Positions 1 through 12,275 of a DNA stretch of 64,000 nt are shown here, piece after piece (the first letter of the stretch is position 1; every line of letters starts with the position of its first letter). A model generated the notes under the pieces. That model was given only the letters and a program-made list of their open reading frames with translations, did not search any database and was not told the origin of the DNA. Made by a program: the position numbers and the translations under genes. Origin of the DNA: Jacaranda mimosifolia (taxonomy: Eukaryota > Streptophyta > Magnoliopsida > Lamiales > Bignoniaceae); the NCBI GenBank assembly GCA_018894105.1, contig CM032127.1, positions 7,347,001 through 7,411,000 on the forward strand, given 5' to 3'.

Positions 1-106
1 GAATTTGATGTGTTTTTTCCGAATCAATTATAATTTACAAACACTTTACATACAAAACATGTTGTTAGGGTAACATAATCGTTCCAAATAAAGTAAAATG
101 AAATAT

Positions 107-1340
107 CACTACAAAAAAATATGCTTTTTGCTACAATATTTTTTACTTCACTAAAAATAATGTAGTGAAAAAGGATTATTTGCTATGATTTTATTATTGT
201 AGTATAAAATTCCAAATGTGTGGTAAAAGTTATATTAAATGCTACACTTCATCTTATCGTAGCAAAAAATATACTTATTTACCACAATTTTTATATGAGG
301 TGAATAATATTGTACATTTACTATAATTTTACATAAACTATATCAAAAAGTTAATGAATTAACCATACTTTTTCATTAGCGCAAAAAGTTAATGAATTAA
401 CCATACTTTTTCATAAGTGAAGTAAAAACAATGACACTTGTGAAAATTTGAAGGCAAAGATTAAGATCTTAAATAAAAAAAAAATTCACTAGAAAACAAG
501 AAAAATATGTTGGAAGTAATGCTTAATAAATAATATTCAAGGTAAATTAAAAAATTGCTTCCAATTTTTATTATTAAAATATAAATTAATTAATTAAATT
601 CTAAATTAACAAATAAAACTCCTAAAAAATTCCTAACTACTCATGGTTTTAATTAATAAAAGTAGAGGTAAAATAAAAAATTTCCTCTAATTTTTATTAT
701 TAAAAATATTTGATTAATTAATCAAATACTTAATTTTCCTAAGTAACAAAGTTCCTCAAAACAATAAGAAAATCTAACTTTTGAGGCAAAATAAATATTT
801 GTCTCCAATAACTTTTATTATTAAAAAATGTTGATTAAGTAATCAAATATATTAATTTAGCTAATTAATAACAAAGTGATCATTGGCGTGGTGGCATTAC
901 TCTCACACACACAAGAATAAGGTTAAGAGTTCGAATCCTGATAAGCTCCTACTATCTGTGTGTGTATAAATAAAAAAAGTAAGCTCCCCAAATTAATTGG
1001 TTTTTACTACATTTAATTATGGTGAAAAATAATTTAAGTATTTACTACAATTTTCAAAGTGTGGTAATTAACTAGTATATACTACACTTTTTTTATTGTA
1101 ATAAAAGATAGTGGTGTATTTGATAGCTTTTACCACACATTAAATTTGCAGTAATTGAAGATAATTTCATAGCAAAAGTCAATTACCACGTTTAAAAAAG
1201 TGTAGCGAAGCTTTTACCTCACTCGCAATGCCTACGGCTAGAAAAATGTGGCACAAGTGTAGTTAATAATTTTTTACTACACTTAATAACTATATGCTAC
1301 ACATAATTAACCATAGTAAAAAGCATATTTTTTTGTAGTG
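107..1340. mobile_element. Non-autonomous CACTA (En/Spm-type) DNA transposon, 1,234 bp
   Basis: Both ends carry the CACTA terminus. The left end starts CACTACAAAAAAATATG, and the reverse complement of the right end is the same for 23 bases, then about 4 of the next 7. The element is flanked by a perfect 3-bp duplication, TAT at 104-106 and 1341-1343, the size CACTA transposase makes. Short motifs of the type TACTACACTT and GCTACA recur in both orientations in the subterminal 300 bases, as expected for transposase-binding repeats. No transposase reading frame is present, so the copy must depend on an autonomous relative. A 38-bp direct duplication lies at 344-419, and a SINE-like insertion at about 878-975. 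Confidence 0.9.
878..975 (+). mobile_element. tRNA-derived SINE-like insertion inside the CACTA element
   Basis: A block of about 100 bp has a box-B-like stretch (GAGTTCGAATCCTG near 927-940) and ends in TGTGTGTATAAATAAAAAAA. Related sequences with the same tail occur at 48110-48212 and 63141-63238. Length, internal promoter motif and A-rich tail fit a tRNA-derived SINE. No complete tRNA cloverleaf can be folded by eye, so it is not called a tRNA gene. Confidence 0.5.
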
Positions 1341-3061
1341 TATGACTAATTTATTTAAAAGCAATAATTCTTAAATAGCATATGCACATTAGAAATTCTA
1401 AAATCTTATCAGTATGGCGCGGACATTGTTGCCTTTAATCATCATCTAATGACAACTATTAAGTACATTTTGTAAACTTTCTTTATTGACAAAAACTCTT
1501 ATCTCTCTCTTTTGTATGAGTTAATAGTCAATTTGAATGTGTTAATAGTCAATTTGAGTACGTAAATTCAGCTATTGACATGTTTATGTTAAACCAGCCA
1601 AAGATATGGTTGCTCGAGGCTCATTTATAACCTCCAGTTTGATCCACCTTCTTCAAAATTATTTGAACACTACTCCCCAAGAATAAGATTGGAGCTCTCT
1701 TAAAATTAAAATCAATAGGCATCTAGCTACTATTATCTGGGAGAAGTAAAAGCGACAAGATTTGTTGTACATGGCAGGGTGCCATATAATCATGGATATC
1801 TTTATTGCAAAAGAAATAAAGTGAAGTTTTACGCGATTGCTTGCCTTTAATTTTGTATGCTGCAGCAGTGGGGCTGAATTTATCTGATATATATATTTTT
1901 TTAAAATTATATCTTATAAAATATTTTTGTAATTTATAAAATACTTGTTTTAATTAAAAAAAATTTTTTTGCAGGAATATTTTTATGAAGTCATACCATC
2001 TTAATTTTGAAGTTTGTAAGGTTTTTCTTCTAAATTTTTATGGAATACTTTATGGATGTTGTAAGGCTTAAAAACTTTTGGTCAAAGTTTATGCTCAACC
2101 AAATATCCACCCAGGTCACTAATTAATTGATTATATTGAGTGACATCATTCGTTTGAGGGTTGGAATATAAATTCGAGAAATTCAAAGCGTATATGTAAA
2201 TTAAAAAATTAAATATTCTTCCATACCACTAATTAATTGATCGGATGATTTGACCTTATATTTTTAGGATTCTCGAACTCAAATAGCCACAGAATGCATC
2301 TACATGATGAAAGCCGGGGGGGGGGGGGGGGGGGGCACTCCCACATGAAAATAAATATGACACAAGATCTAAAGATGAGTTAATTGTTGTAAAAATAAGA
2401 CAAAGTAACTTGTTAGATAAACTTTACTAGTATTCTTCTGAAATTATTAAAAGATGCTTTAGCACAAAGAGTTGCCTAATCCTGATCACACCTAGAATGA
2501 TCGTTTTATTTTGGAATTAACTAATATCCATCGATTGAAAAACTTATAAGATTTATACTCAATTTAAATCAATCAATAAAAACTTAGTTAATGCTATACG
2601 GAGCATATTAAATTTGAACATCTTTTTCCATTCAATGAGATTTATAGTTTAAATTAAGATCAACTGAATTAATCAAAAAAGATAAAAATATATCTAAAAG
2701 TATCGAGGTACTCAGTTCAAATTATAGTCATCTCAACAAAATTCATTTTAATTCAATTCGTTTAATAATTAAATCAAATTCAAACATTATTTTAAATTTG
2801 ATAAGAAATTAGAGTAAAGTAAACACTAAACGGTTCGGAACCGCCGAATTGAATGCCATCAGTAGTTCACATATAGGAAATATTTATTTTTAATCACATC
2901 CATGGGGAGAAAGTGAAATTTTGGTATGTGTATGTTACACTAACCATAGAACACAAAACAAGCCAACAAATAAAAAATATAGGACACTGTTTAACCAGTC
3001 ATCTGATAGTGAAAATTCTAGTTCAAATTGGAACTGCCGGAATCCACCATCGAACTGATCA
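1341..3061. other. AT-rich intergenic DNA with a poly-G tract and one short flanked insertion
   Basis: I see no gene here. It holds a run of 20 G at 2316-2335 and a 95-bp segment (2132-2226) bracketed by identical 15-bp direct repeats. The rest is unremarkable AT-rich sequence. Confidence 0.7.
2117..2241. repeat. 95-bp segment between perfect 15-bp direct repeats (possible SINE with target duplication)
   Basis: CACTAATTAATTGAT occurs at 2117-2131 and again at 2227-2241. The segment between has a weak box-B-like stretch (GGTTGGAATATAAATTCGAG) and an A-rich part towards its right end. A 15-bp direct repeat is typical of target duplications made by LINE machinery. No relative was identified, so slippage or chance duplication remains possible. 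Confidence 0.4.
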
Positions 3062-3583
3062 TCAGAATCGGGGAATCGTAAAAAGCGAGTACGAGACGAG
3101 CAAATTGAAGAATAACAAGGCAGAATGCACTGCCCCAACATATGCGTACCGTTGACACCGCACAGACGCGAAAGCCTTAGCAAAACTCTGTTGAGCAGCG
3201 GCGGAGGCGGCGCCGCCGTCGTTCTGTTTCCGGCCAGTGCGGATCGAGTGCATCTTTCGATGCAGCTTTACCTGCTCCATGAAGGTACTATCTTGCTGCT
3301 GTCTAGTTCTCATACAATCGTTGACGGTGGTTATGAACGTCGGCCAGAAGGCAACTGAAACCAAAGCCAGGAGGCAGATCGAAATCCAGCGGTTTCCTTG
3401 CAGTGCGGCGGCGGAGGGAATAGTTGCCTGAATATACATAATACCGACGAAGACCACGTACGCGCCGGCCAATTGACCGGCATTAGCTTTCAAGCTGTGG
3501 AATTTTTTGTCCAGAGTATCAATGAAGGAGCTGTATTCCTTGTAATTCAGATTCAGCTCCTCTAATGATTCTGAATCCATCAT
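3062..3583 (-). CDS. Uncharacterised three-helix membrane protein, 173 aa
   Basis: A single uninterrupted reading frame. The ATG at 3583 is chosen because the codon before it is TTG; a second ATG follows directly. Residues 1-33 form a charged amphipathic helix (SLEELNLNYKEYSSF). Three hydrophobic segments lie at about 36-56, 66-87 and 149-171, with a basic, glutamine-rich loop of about 60 residues between the second and third. The C-terminus is short and basic. I do not recognise a named family. The order of short charged N-terminus, two close helices, long basic loop and final helix matches the 157-aa protein at 15006-15479, so the two are probably distant relatives. An endomembrane or plasma-membrane location is inferred. 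G+C is higher than in the flanks, supporting a real gene. Upstream an ACGTG core lies near 3698; no clear TATA box. Confidence 0.7.
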   Translation of the reverse strand: MMDSESLEELNLNYKEYSSFIDTLDKKFHSLKANAGQLAGAYVVFVGIMYIQATIPSAAALQGNRWISICLLALVSVAFWPTFITTVNDCMRTRQQQDSTFMEQVKLHRKMHSIRTGRKQNDGGAASAAAQQSFAKAFASVRCQRYAYVGAVHSALLFFNLLVSYSLFTIPRF

Positions 3584-6500
3584 CAATAGATCAACTTACA
3601 CTAATCCCAAGTTTACAAACCCATATGCCCACGGATATTTAGCGCCCGCTTTTAAAGCTTTTAGCTTGAGGTGCGTGCGCGTGTTTTCAACTTAAACACG
3701 TTATCTCCTCCTTTTTAAACATTGACGATTTCTCCCAACATGGCCATTTGCACGCTTTCATTTTAACAATTATGTTTGCTAGAAAAATACTTTCAAATAT
3801 TATAAGGAAATCCTAGTTGCTATTATGCCATTATAATGGCTAGCAAGTAAACTCCATCATCGAGACCAAGAAAGGATTTTTTTTTTGACATAATTTGTGG
3901 TTATGCCTCTTTGACTTGATTATAGATCCCAATTCATTTTCTATGGGTAAAATTTTATGGTTTAGATTTTCTATTTCAAATTATATTTCATCTCCTATTT
4001 CATTTTATAAATATATAATACATGTATTAAATATTTTTTTATAAAAATAATTAATTAAAAATCAGATACACTTAACATATATACATCAAGTTAAAATAGG
4101 AGATAAAACACGAAATATAACATAGGATTCAAAATGCTTTATGGAGAAACCCTTAGGTTTTCATAATAACATATTCCGATTGCTTGAAAGGGTCAAATGA
4201 ATGATCTTATAATTGTTTCTTCAATCATTTCAAATTTTTAGTGATCAAACTCTTAATAGGATTTGTTTCCAAATAAATTAATAAAAAATATATATTTACT
4301 TCTTTTAATCATAATTATATATATATATATATTTCAATCATTGTATTAATATCCAAGCATATTTGATGTAATATTTGATGAGATACTACTTATTAAATAG
4401 ATATTATGTAATATATATTCCTGATCTTCACCATTTGTTTAAAGTACGTTTTCTCAAATATTTGAAAAAGTCCAAACATATATAATTCGTATTATTGGCT
4501 TATTATATTCAAATGACTTGCTAATGATGATATCGTGATTTTAAGTGCATATTCATACAATAATAGAATAACAAATAGCAGTCATGCCGGCCCCGCATTT
4601 CCTCCTTTCAAATCCAACTTATTGATCATTTTATTTTTCTTAATCTCAATTGGAAATTGATTAATAATTCTTCTAATCCCTACCTAATTTATTGATTGAC
4701 TTTGTGATTAATATAATATGATATTGAAGGCAACTGAACTATTTCTGTAAAATTTCTTCTGCAAGTGTACCAAAGGCCGGTCCTTTTTAACAATTTAAGA
4801 CGCCATTTGTATTCTAAATGAAGCTTCCTCATTGAAGTTTCGAGCTACTAATTATTTATACGATTTTAGCGATGCAAGAAACTGGTGGAGTATACAATAA
4901 TAGCTAGTAATTTAATTTTGACACGTTGTATATATGTATATGATAAAAATTTTACAACATAAAATAACTAAAACCTTTATATAATAATGATATTTTTTGT
5001 TATTTCAATATATTTAATTAAATTTATACATAAATTTAAACAAAAAGATCGATGTGATAAAATAGTAATAATATAACATAAAATAGATGCGATATAAATG
5101 ATAGTTACTGTAAAAATTGCATTAATGAGAATTAAAAATAAAAATAAAAATATTTTAAGTATATCATTAAAAATATGAAAAGAATGACAATAATACAGTT
5201 TCGTACCTGCTAGTTCTCTAGCACTTTGATTTCTTTAAGTTGAGATTGGTGTAACTCAGACGAGACTTATTGCTTTATAATAATAATATATAATAACAAT
5301 AACAACCACTATTAGTATAATATGTACAATTAGGTGCTGGCGGTTGTCTCTTCTATCCTTCTATTTTGGCGACAATAAAACTAACGAGTGATTTTGATCA
5401 ATTTTATATGATAGCTAAAAAATTTATAATATAAAATACTTATATATTATTATAATTTTTTAAATAATTTTAATAATTTTTTTAGTATAAGTAAAAAAAT
5501 TAAGATAAAATAAAAGAAATAAAAATATTAAAATAAAAATAAATAAATAATTGGAGAGGAAACAATTAGAAAGACGGAATAAAAGAGGTAAAAATCACTT
5601 TGTTATTACCTTTCAAAATGCAACAAATTTTAATAACATATCAAGTTAGTTCTTAAATCCCTTACGTTCACAAATGATATGGATAATTTCATAAACAATT
5701 TTTTACTTAATTATCTGCAATTCAAGTCAGTTATTGGTTGTTTGTCACCCCGCTAAAAGTTTTTTCTTCGTTTCTTGCTTTAAAAAAATTTACACTATGT
5801 TTGGAAATTGGCTATTAATAAGAAAGACTTTTTTATGCTTAAAATAATATAACTTTACACTTTAATTTTTTATATATTTGTGTTTTTCTTTTTCTTTTTT
5901 TTATTAATTTTCTTAATCCAAACATAACATTGATAGATGAAGATTGATCACTTTGTTCACTTTTATATTTGATTTTTAGAAAAGTTCAAAGCGACCAAAA
6001 GCTTAAGCGCTTAGCTAGAGGTGTTTTTGGAAGCTTTTGGCATAATTTTAATAATTTAAAAAATTATTTAAGATAATTTTATCCTTCATTTTTTCATAAT
6101 TCTAATTTTGCCTATAAAATTAAAACTATTTTATGTTATTCACCAACTCATTTCGTCTCTAATGTGACCATCGGTACACAAATACCAATACTACATTTGG
6201 AAATGACGATGAATCCTTACTTAACAAGACAAGTTATCCAATGGCATCAGTCGTCCTATTATGTGGGAGGTCTCGTATTTGATCCTGAGTGGACGCCTTT
6301 GTGCACCTTGTGTGCATCTGATTATACAGTTTGTATTTCAATTGGCTTGATTTAATAGTAGGATAATATTTACTTGTTAAAAGGATAAATTTCGTCATTT
6401 GGAATATTCTCTAAAAAAAAATAAAAAACAACACAAGTTCAGAATGCCTGAACGCAATACGTGGGACATATGGCATGCTTTCAATCAGAATTAGGGTTTA

Positions 6501-7120
6501 AGGCGGGGTACGAGTTTTACTCTAAAACCATTATCCAAGGCAAAAGTATTAAAGATCAAACTAATTAAAAATTAAAAATTATATTGAAATTTAATTTTTA
6601 AATATTTGAGTCAAATCTGAACAGATACTTTAATTTTTTTACTTATGCACAATAAATTGTCCACGTTAATTAATTATGAAGAGATATTGGATTATATATT
6701 TGATATAAATTATTATTTTTTTTAAATAACTAATTTACTACTTAATTATTAGAGTAAAATAATATATGATACTTTTTAAAAAGAATTTCTTAATTAATCA
6801 GCGTTGATGTTTTCCTGGGGTGAGAGAAGGTGTTGACACAAGTTGAGCTAGTTAACCGCTCTGAAACCGCCCCCTTGTCGTTCCGCATGCCATATGCCAA
6901 CATGGCTGTGCCTTTGTGAGTCAAATAAATCTGTAATTTAGGGTGGGTGGGCCGTGGGGGCAAGAGAGTTGCCAGGTGAAGAAGGGGTTGTAGCACTGAC
7001 TTGGGCAGGCTGTCGTTGGAAAAATAAAAATAAAGAAAAGGAAAGGAAGGATGAGAAAAAGAGGAAAGAGAGAGAGAGAAGGGATGGCCCATCGTTGGCT
7101 AGGGGGTTATTAATGGGATA

Positions 7121-7160
7121 AAAGAAGAAGAAGAAGAAGAACAACAACAACAACAACAAG
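7121..7160. repeat. Compound microsatellite (AAG)n(ACA)n
   Basis: About six AAG units run into about six ACA/CAA units, then AAG resumes. Confidence 0.9.
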
Positions 7161-7239
7161 AAGAAAGGATAAGTAAGTAAACTCTTATTCGTGTAAATGG
7201 ATTGATTATGGATGTAAGTTTTACAGAGAATAATTGGAA

Positions 7240-7600
7240 TAAAAGTTCAAACGAGTTGAGTCGGCTTGCAAGTTTTAGGAGTTGAGTACGAGTTGAATAG
7301 AGTTTGATTTTTATTTTGTACCTATAACCTATCTCGAGTCATTTGTAATTTAGCTAAAGCTCGTGAGTTGATATATAATTAAATATCATTTGATTTTATT
7401 AATAAATATGTATTATATTATTATTATTTTATTTTGAGTTCCAACTTAAATTCGAGTTCGAACTTGCAGTTATTTACAACTCACTTAACAATTCGAGCTT
7501 AATCGAGTTGAGCTAAATCGAGCTTGAGTTTTCATCAAGTTGTGCTCGAGCTCAAAAATTTTCCTCAAGTTCAGTTCGACTCGACTTAATTGTGCCTCTT
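7240..7600. repeat. Probable old hAT-type MITE, self-complementary GAGCTCGA-rich block
   Basis: The left half carries GAGTTGAGT, GAGTACGAGTTG and similar words; the right half carries their complements (CTCGAGCTC, CAGTTCGACTCGACTT), so the block can fold back on itself. Clear ends and a target duplication were not found, so the limits are approximate. Confidence 0.35.
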
Positions 7601-9207
7601 ATTTGAAAATTAGTAAAGATTCTCTTTATTTAAGAAAAAAAAAATAGGAAGAGAAGAAAAAACACTAGACAAGGAAAATACTAAGGAAGAAGAGAAAGAG
7701 GAAAAAAAAAGAAAGAAAGCAAGCTAGAGAAGAAATATATGTGTGTAAGGGTAATTTTTTAGTATTTTAATAAATAATTTTAGCGCAAGTTGTTTTCATA
7801 ATTTCTATTACTTTTAACTAATTTTAATGTTCCCTTGTACTACTTGCTATATTTTTCTAAACATTCTAACATTGACAATTTTAAAAATTACAATCCTTTA
7901 CAACCATAGCTCTTTACTCGGTTGACTTTGTATATCTTACATAAAACTCCTACCTATAACAAATACCTTATACCTTTTTCCATTTGGTGAGAATCAGCTA
8001 AAGAAGTAGGTATATGCGGGTTGAATGTTAACGAGCATATAAGTTGCACTTTTATTTCAAGATTTTAGAAACAAAATAATCTTAAGGCAATTAAGATAAT
8101 AATAATTCAAATACTGCAGTAGACTATTAAATATCAAGTGTTCGTGAGTAGGTCAACGGTATCAATAATCTTTACGTGCCCATCTACGGCACGCCGTATA
8201 TAGTTACAAAATTAAAAAAACAAATGTTCAAATGAAAATGATAAAAATAATTTTTTGTGTCCAGGTTATGTATGGTTTAGCCTATGATGCACATATACGG
8301 AATGGTGACATAAAAGTTTATGAATTTTAAGATACAATACGGATTAAATATGGCTACTAATCGATATATTTGATAATTTTTTTATTATATAAGTATAATA
8401 TATATATATATACACACACACATATGTGGCTGATAAATTGAAAAATGAAATTGTGCAAAAAATAAAAAATAAAAAAGGAAGTTCATATCATTATTGTATT
8501 AAATTTTGTTACTTGTATTCTGTATAGTAGGAAACCAAGAAAATTTTACTTTTATAAAAAAATATAAAGAAAGAATGATTTTGAATGAGGCAATATTTTT
8601 TTGCAAGTAAATTTAGAAAAATATAAATTTTACTTAATTCATTTTGTTTAGCACTTATATATTCTATTTGACTTATGAATGCACCAAGTGGTGTATTCAA
8701 CATGTGTTTGAGGCATGTCATATTTGCATTTTCCCAAGACATACTCCCCTCATACATAATTACATATATATATATATTCAATATATTAAATTAAATTAAA
8801 ATGTTAATGTTAAAAAAGTTTAAACTTATATGGTCAAATTTAATGGAATCAGCTAAATCATAGACTAATAAATTAAAACACATAAAGTTGACAAATAAGA
8901 AAGGTGCATAGATGCAGAGTAGTTCTAACATTATGATTATGAGCAAGTACATAAGAAAATTACGAATTAGTAATCATGATTCTAAAAGCAAGATTGTTTT
9001 CTTGTTTTCACATTTTGATAATTGAGGAGGACTTTAATATTAAAATATTAGTGGGTTTATCGTTGTCTCTACCATGTGGTCACACATTTCTATTCAAAAT
9101 TCAATCAATTTATCATTGATTTAAAAATAAAAATACATCAAAAAATATAATATATATATATATATTGAAATTAAAAGATAGTATATAGAAATATAATAAA
9201 TAAAATA

Positions 9208-12200
9208 TGTAATGCCCCCACTCAGGACAGCACCTAAGTTGAGGCGCCACTTAGTTCAATTTTAAATTGAACCTACAAATAAATCAATAGTCCATAATCA
9301 AACGTTTCAAGCTTATCAGAAGTAGCAGTGGATTCCAAATTTTACAAACCTGTCATAAGACAATAAATTCAAATCTTAAATAATTCTGCGACATACAGCA
9401 CATATACTAAATACATGCCACAAAGTCTCAGATTTAACTTATCAGAAGCTGTGGAATTTCAAACCTAACAGACTCGTTGACCGATTAAGTAAATGCCATG
9501 ATTCGCATTCTTACATAACAAAATATTTACATTCTTTAAGTCGACCACATCAACAAGATATATCACAGTGTCTTGAGTCCATACTTAGTAATCAGATAAT
9601 GTCCATATATACATTCAACACCTGATTTATTACCAAATATTCGTGTCCTGCCTGGAGTCCAACCCTTCACCTAATCCCTATCTAAGAGAATCAAAATAAA
9701 CGAGGTTAAGTCCAAAGGACGTAGTGAGGGAGAAGAAAATGATAAGATGTGAAGGAAAACTATTGAGATACAATAATCAACAATAAAATTCGGTAATAAG
9801 CAAGAGTTTTCAATAGGAACAGAATTCGGTAATAAGCAAGAATTTTTAACATGATCAATAGAGTACATGACATACATGATATTGAACTTCCAACTTATTA
9901 CTCCTAAATCAAATTACAATTTGCAAGTACTGAGCATCGATACAGTATAGACAAGATTTTCTTATCGCCCCATTGCTCGAGCACTCAGCTCGGCGGGTAA
10001 TAACTTGATGATATGGCATGGCCGATCACATGCCGGATCCTGTCACTCACAGTTTGCTACCTCCAGCTAGCTGTAAGTCAGGATTGTAAATAGGTACTAG
10101 CCGTAAGACCTGTGTCCGTCGGTCCATTCCTCCCAGCCGTCTTTCAGACCTGGTCCCTGGGCCCAAACCCCCCGCGGCGTCCCCTCCGGGTGAAAACAGC
10201 CCATGGCATCCCATGAGTTGAAAACCGCCCATGGCGTCCCATGGGTTGAAAAGATATAATGCCAATAGATAAGAATTTAACCTTTCAAGCAATAACATGA
10301 ACATTTCAGAACTTTACCAAATTTTCCATTTACAAGGCAAAACATTTTCCGATAACGGCTGACAAGGCCTATTCCAATAAGCAAGCTACATGAACAATTC
10401 AAGAGAACTTTTGACACAAATAGGTAACTTTTAAAGCAATAAACACGAGTATAACCAAATAGTTTCAAAGTTAGGAAAACCTCACAGGGTTCGATAATCA
10501 AACAATATTAATCAAGATAAATATCAATTCAGCAAAACCTAACGGGTTCAACGTTAGATACAGAATAAGCTCATACAAGCGATAACCAATTGGCAGATCC
10601 CTCACAGGGGTAATAATAATAAACGGAATACGATAATCAAATCAATACCAACCCTCACATGGGTTTATCAATAAAGGCGATAGGTACAAGAGTGCCAGAT
10701 TGGCGGATCCTTACCTAAAAGTCTCAGAAAGCAACCACAATCGGCAGTCTACTAATCTGTGGGACCTTTTCCTTCGTCACCTACCAAAGGAATAAGTTCA
10801 CGATCAAATCTTCTGAATCTTAACTATAAATATAACGAATGTCATTATCAAACTTAAGGGTATTCCAACATAGTCCTGATAATTCTTAGATATTTAAACA
10901 GCCCATGACCTTGTTTTCCAATTGACTTAAAGTTCAAAGTACATAATTTAAACCCAACATTGATTATGATTTCTCAATCTGAATTCTTAATGCACTTAAA
11001 TTGCCTTATCACGTTCATCAATTACTCTAACTATTCAATCATAATTCTCAATTTCCATGTTACACTCAACTGTGCAAGGAAATCACCTATCATAGTCTTT
11101 AACTCAATAAGTCGATAAACTAGTTGTTAAAATCTTATTTAAGGCCTCAACAACAATTTGATAATTCATCCGAGTCGATTAAACTCAATACTATATTAAT
11201 TACAAGATTAATCTATAACCTTAGGCCAAATCGTGGTTTAACATTCTTAGTTAAGGTCACAATCAGCTTCGTTCAAAAGAAATCCAACTACGTTCGATAA
11301 TTTAATCGAATCAAAATTTGATTATTGAAATTTACCCAAATTGGGTTGAATCGGGATCCAATCTCACATCAGAGCTGGTCCAGATGAGTTCGAAATTAAA
11401 TTCCAAGCAAACTGCCCAGAAGCCGCCGCCACGCGCCACCGCTGGAGACGAAAACCAATACCACCATCTGGTGCATCTCAACCTCAGGAACCAAACCCCC
11501 CAAACAATTTCTGGTTTGGACGCCGTTTGGTCGGCCAATTTAGCCCAAAACTGCAGATAACCCTAACTCACCGCCGTCGCGCCACTGCAAAAATTCCTCC
11601 GCCACCGTCGGTCAAAACACCAAATTGACACCACCACCAACTTACCCATACCCCCGTGACCAAAACCCACCTAAATCCAGTCCATTTCTGCCACCGGAAG
11701 CGGTGGAACCGCCACCTCCGCCGCGAGCTCGTCGTCGAGCTTCATTTCTCAGCGATTTCGTCGGTGGTTTAGATGAAACTTGGTATGGTTTTGCTCCCTG
11801 AGCTAAGAGGAGCCTAACTACGGTCTTGGTTTTGGGTTTCGCAGTCAATTTCCAGTGATTCGCCGGTGGGGTGAACTTTGGGCATTTTTTGAGAATTTAA
11901 CAAAAATATGTCCTTCATTCTATATATATAAAACTATTTTTCAACTTCTTCAATTCAACCCCAAACTTTTTGACCGACTATAATTTTACCCCAAAACTCT
12001 TTAGCCGCCTTCAATTTAGTCCCTGGACTTCAATTAAGTCCTCTAACTTTCAATTCTTGCACATCCAAGATTCCTGTTTTTTGGACAATCAAGTCCAAAT
12101 CCAATTATTTTCAGGTGCCCCAACTTCTAACTTGTCCACATTAATCCCCTAAACTTTCAAAAAATTTGCAATCAAATTCTTTTTATTTATTTTTCGAGCC

Positions 12201-12275
12201 TTAAAATTCGATCAATCAATGTCTTAGTTTCTAAATTCCTTATTTTTCAAAATGCCAAATTTTAGGGGTGTTACA
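9208..12275 (-). mobile_element. Solo LTR of a Ty3/gypsy retrotransposon, about 3.07 kb
   Basis: Read on the minus strand it starts TGTAACACCCCTAAAATTTG and ends GGGCATTACA, so it has TG...CA termini. The 4-mer AATA sits directly outside both ends (9204-9207 and 12276-12279). No primer site, polypurine tract or gag-pol adjoins either side, so this is one LTR left by recombination. A related LTR start appears at 63808 in the other orientation. A 3-kb LTR with this start suggests the Tekay/Del chromovirus lineage; that assignment is inferred. The inner part near 11380-11880 is CG-rich with short open frames on both strands, none of which looks like a gene. Confidence 0.75.

Larger units (their letters stand above)
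3584..9207. other. Long AT-rich intergenic region
   Basis: No gene is supported over 5.6 kb. A 63-codon open frame at 6164-6355 lies in a less AT-rich patch but resembles nothing I know. A possible MITE of about 135 bp with ends like TATGTTTGGA lies near 5796-5930. A (GAA)n/(CAA)n microsatellite lies at 7121-7160. The stretch 7240-7600 is full of GAGTT, CGAGC and GCTCGA words in both orientations, as in old hAT-type MITEs. TA/CA repeats occur near 8400-8425. Confidence 0.6.

Noticed and set aside
878..975. Possible tRNA gene because of a box-B-like GAGTTCGAATCC
   Set aside because: No acceptor stem or anticodon arm pairs, and the block ends in an A-rich tail shared with two other places; a SINE-like insertion explains it better.
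6164..6355. 63-codon open frame
   Set aside because: No recognisable motif and no conserved neighbour. Short open frames arise by chance in patches of lower AT content.
6790..7159. Overlapping minus-strand open frames rich in Ser, Leu and Phe
   Set aside because: They read the complement of purine-rich low-complexity DNA (AAAG and GAGA runs) and do not look like protein.
11318..11848. Open frames on both strands in a CG-rich patch
   Set aside because: The patch lies inside the solo LTR, where such frames are common and not conserved.
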